From Salibacteraceae bacterium (GTDB lineage: Bacteria; Bacteroidota; Bacteroidia; Flavobacteriales_G; Salibacteraceae), in contig JALRDM010000018.1 in the NCBI GenBank assembly GCA_023262195.1, forward strand, positions 1 through 7,372: a DNA stretch of 7,372 nt, written 5' to 3'. The position numbers and the translations under genes are program-made. Shown in pieces: positions 6,500-7,372 of this stretch. The stretch's first letter is position 1. Every line of letters starts with the position of its first letter. The notes beneath the pieces were generated by a model. It was not told the DNA's origin, did not search any database, and saw nothing but the letters and a program-made list of their open reading frames with translations.

Positions 6500-7186
6500 A
6501 GCAACCATACCCCAATCGCCATTGTGGTTTTGACTCAATTCCTCTGCCCTAAGAAGGTCTAATCTGCCACCAGCTTTGTCGCCAAGAGAGAGTCTAAATG
6601 CTCCGCGTTTTTGATATGCTTGTGCATTGCTCGGATCTAACCTCAAGGCAGTATTCAAGTCAGTCATGGCTTTGTGATCCACATCCAAAAGACGGTAAAC
6701 TTCTGCGCGCTTCAAATAAAACTTTGAAACCTTGGCTTGCATTTTTATGGCATCGGATAGATCTGCCAACGCCCCGCTCAAATTATTCAATTTGATGCGC
6801 ACCACGGCCCTTCGATACCTGTGCATGGCATTGTCGCCATCAAGCTTGATTAACTTGCCAAAGTAGCGTTCAGATATGTGATACTTTCTGTCTCGAAGCG
6901 CCTTATAAGCAATTTCTTCCACGCGCTTGATCCACGACTGCACATGTTCGTTTTTGACATAGTTAAGCAGCGATTCATCCTTTACTATCAACTGCCCATT
7001 AGAATTCACGAGCATCAAGTAGGCTTCTTTGCAAGGGATGTCAAGTTGGTTTCGCCAATCATCTCCATTTATGTAGCTTGACCAAACGGCTTTGCTTTGG
7101 CGGATTACTTCTTGCCATGCGGCATCACTATAATTAAGTGGTCGGTGAAAGGAGTGTAGAAAACTGTTTAATTCATTTGCGCTCAT
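6497..7186 (-). CDS. TPR-repeat protein of unknown function
   Basis: A 229-residue protein without signal peptide or membrane segment, so probably cytoplasmic. Residues 1-84 are not a family I recognise and contain several Trp and Tyr residues, including AAWQEVIRQSKAVWSSYING. From about 85 it consists of four 34-residue tetratricopeptide units (85-118 degenerate, 119-152, 153-186, 187-220). These carry typical positions such as RYRRAVVRIKLNNLSGALAD, FYLKRAEVYRLLD and LNTALRLDPSNAQAYQKRGA. TPR units form helical scaffolds for protein-protein contacts, so a partner-binding role is likely, but no partner can be named. The tail SQNHNGDWGMVA is polar. The start at 7186 is the first ATG after a palindromic leader. 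The downstream neighbour is a broken LuxR regulator; whether the two once worked together is unknown. Confidence 0.82.
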   Translation of the reverse strand: MSANELNSFLHSFHRPLNYSDAAWQEVIRQSKAVWSSYINGDDWRNQLDIPCKEAYLMLVNSNGQLIVKDESLLNYVKNEHVQSWIKRVEEIAYKALRDRKYHISERYFGKLIKLDGDNAMHRYRRAVVRIKLNNLSGALADLSDAIKMQAKVSKFYLKRAEVYRLLDVDHKAMTDLNTALRLDPSNAQAYQKRGAFRLSLGDKAGGRLDLLRAEELSQNHNGDWGMVA

Positions 7187-7190
7187 AGTA

Positions 7191-7224
7191 CTCAGATTTT
7201 AATTGGTTTTTTAATTAATCTGAG
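7191..7224. repeat. Palindrome directly upstream of the TPR gene start
   Basis: CTCAGATT (7191-7198) and AATCTGAG (7217-7224) are perfect inverted copies. Inside them AATT (7201-7204) can pair with AATT (7213-7216) across a 2-nt bulge, giving a 12-bp stem with an 8-nt loop. It ends 4 nt before the ATG at 7186. It could be an operator or an mRNA hairpin covering the ribosome-binding region. It lacks a following T-tract on either strand, so it is not a standard terminator. Confidence 0.55.
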
Positions 7225-7243
7225 ATCAAAGCTCAAGTGGCTC

Positions 7244-7262
7244 AACGTAATCTATTTACGTT
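7244..7262. repeat. Second palindrome upstream of the TPR gene
   Basis: AACGTAA (7244-7250) and TTACGTT (7256-7262) are perfect inverted copies around a 5-nt spacer. The size and symmetry suit a dimeric regulator site, or a weak hairpin after the reading frame that ends at 7269. The 186-nt gap 7187-7372 otherwise holds this palindrome, the one at 7191-7224, a GCTCAA pair (7231-7236 and 7240-7245) and the edge reading frame. I could not assign a promoter with correct spacing. Confidence 0.4.
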
Positions 7263-7268
7263 CAAAAA

Positions 7269-7372
7269 TTATTTCACTGTTTTTCCTGCATACATCAGAA
7301 ATACCGTGGGTTTGCGATCGATACTTATTTTAGTCTTTTTCATTTCCACTACCGTTTTACTCACAATGGATT
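7269..7372 (-). CDS. C-terminal end of an unidentified reading frame (cut by window edge)
   Basis: The frame is open from the right edge to TAA at 7269-7271, about 34 codons, including SIVSKTVVEMKKTKISIDRK and then PTVFLMYAGKTVK. I recognise no family. It could be the end of a gene lying mostly outside the window, in the same orientation as the others, or a short frame starting at ATG 7343 (24 residues), or chance. The single open frame of this length at an edge is weak evidence. Confidence 0.35.
   Translation of the reverse strand, partial: SIVSKTVVEMKKTKISIDRKPTVFLMYAGKTVK

Noticed and set aside
1..7372. Search for CRISPR, transposase, tRNA, phage, toxin-antitoxin or defence genes
   Set aside because: No direct repeat arrays, terminal inverted repeats, DDE-type enzymes, tRNA-like clover folds or toxin/antitoxin pairs were seen by eye. 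A covariance-model tRNA scan was not possible here.

Overview
The window looks like a chromosomal housekeeping segment from a member of the Bacteroidota. The protein style points there: the histidyl-tRNA synthetase begins MANKPSIPKGTRDF, the beta-barrel fragment is of a type seen in Bacteroidota, and there is a DUF3332 lipoprotein. Two candidate promoters also fit the Bacteroidota sigma factor pattern (TTTG, about 18 nt, TAnnTTTG). I cannot place it to genus; a Flavobacteriales- or Cytophagales-like origin is a guess. Every gene I can support lies on the minus strand, so transcription runs from right to left.

Read in the direction of transcription, the layout is as follows. The right edge (7269-7372) holds the last codons of an unidentified reading frame. 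Next is a leader with two palindromes, then a 229-residue tetratricopeptide (TPR) protein (6497-7186). The stretch 6089-6376 is the decayed 3' end of a LuxR/NarL-type regulator, broken by in-frame stop codons. After it come a promoter and ettA (4332-6020), an ABC-F ribosome-associated ATPase. A second promoter then precedes a DUF3332 lipoprotein gene (3695-4258), which ends in a clear intrinsic terminator.

Downstream of that terminator, hisS (histidyl-tRNA synthetase) and hutH (histidine ammonia-lyase) overlap by 8 nt and almost certainly share one transcript. One enzyme charges histidine onto tRNA and the other deaminates it. Immediately after hutH is a 5'-truncated beta-barrel protein fragment (361-636), then an acyl-CoA thioesterase of the 4HBT/YbgC type that runs off the left edge.

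I see no CRISPR array, transposase, tRNA, rRNA, phage gene or defence system. No convincing undescribed system is present. The most notable points are the hisS-hutH coupling, two gene remnants (the LuxR regulator and the barrel protein), an enlarged insertion in HisRS, and the paired palindromes upstream of the TPR gene.
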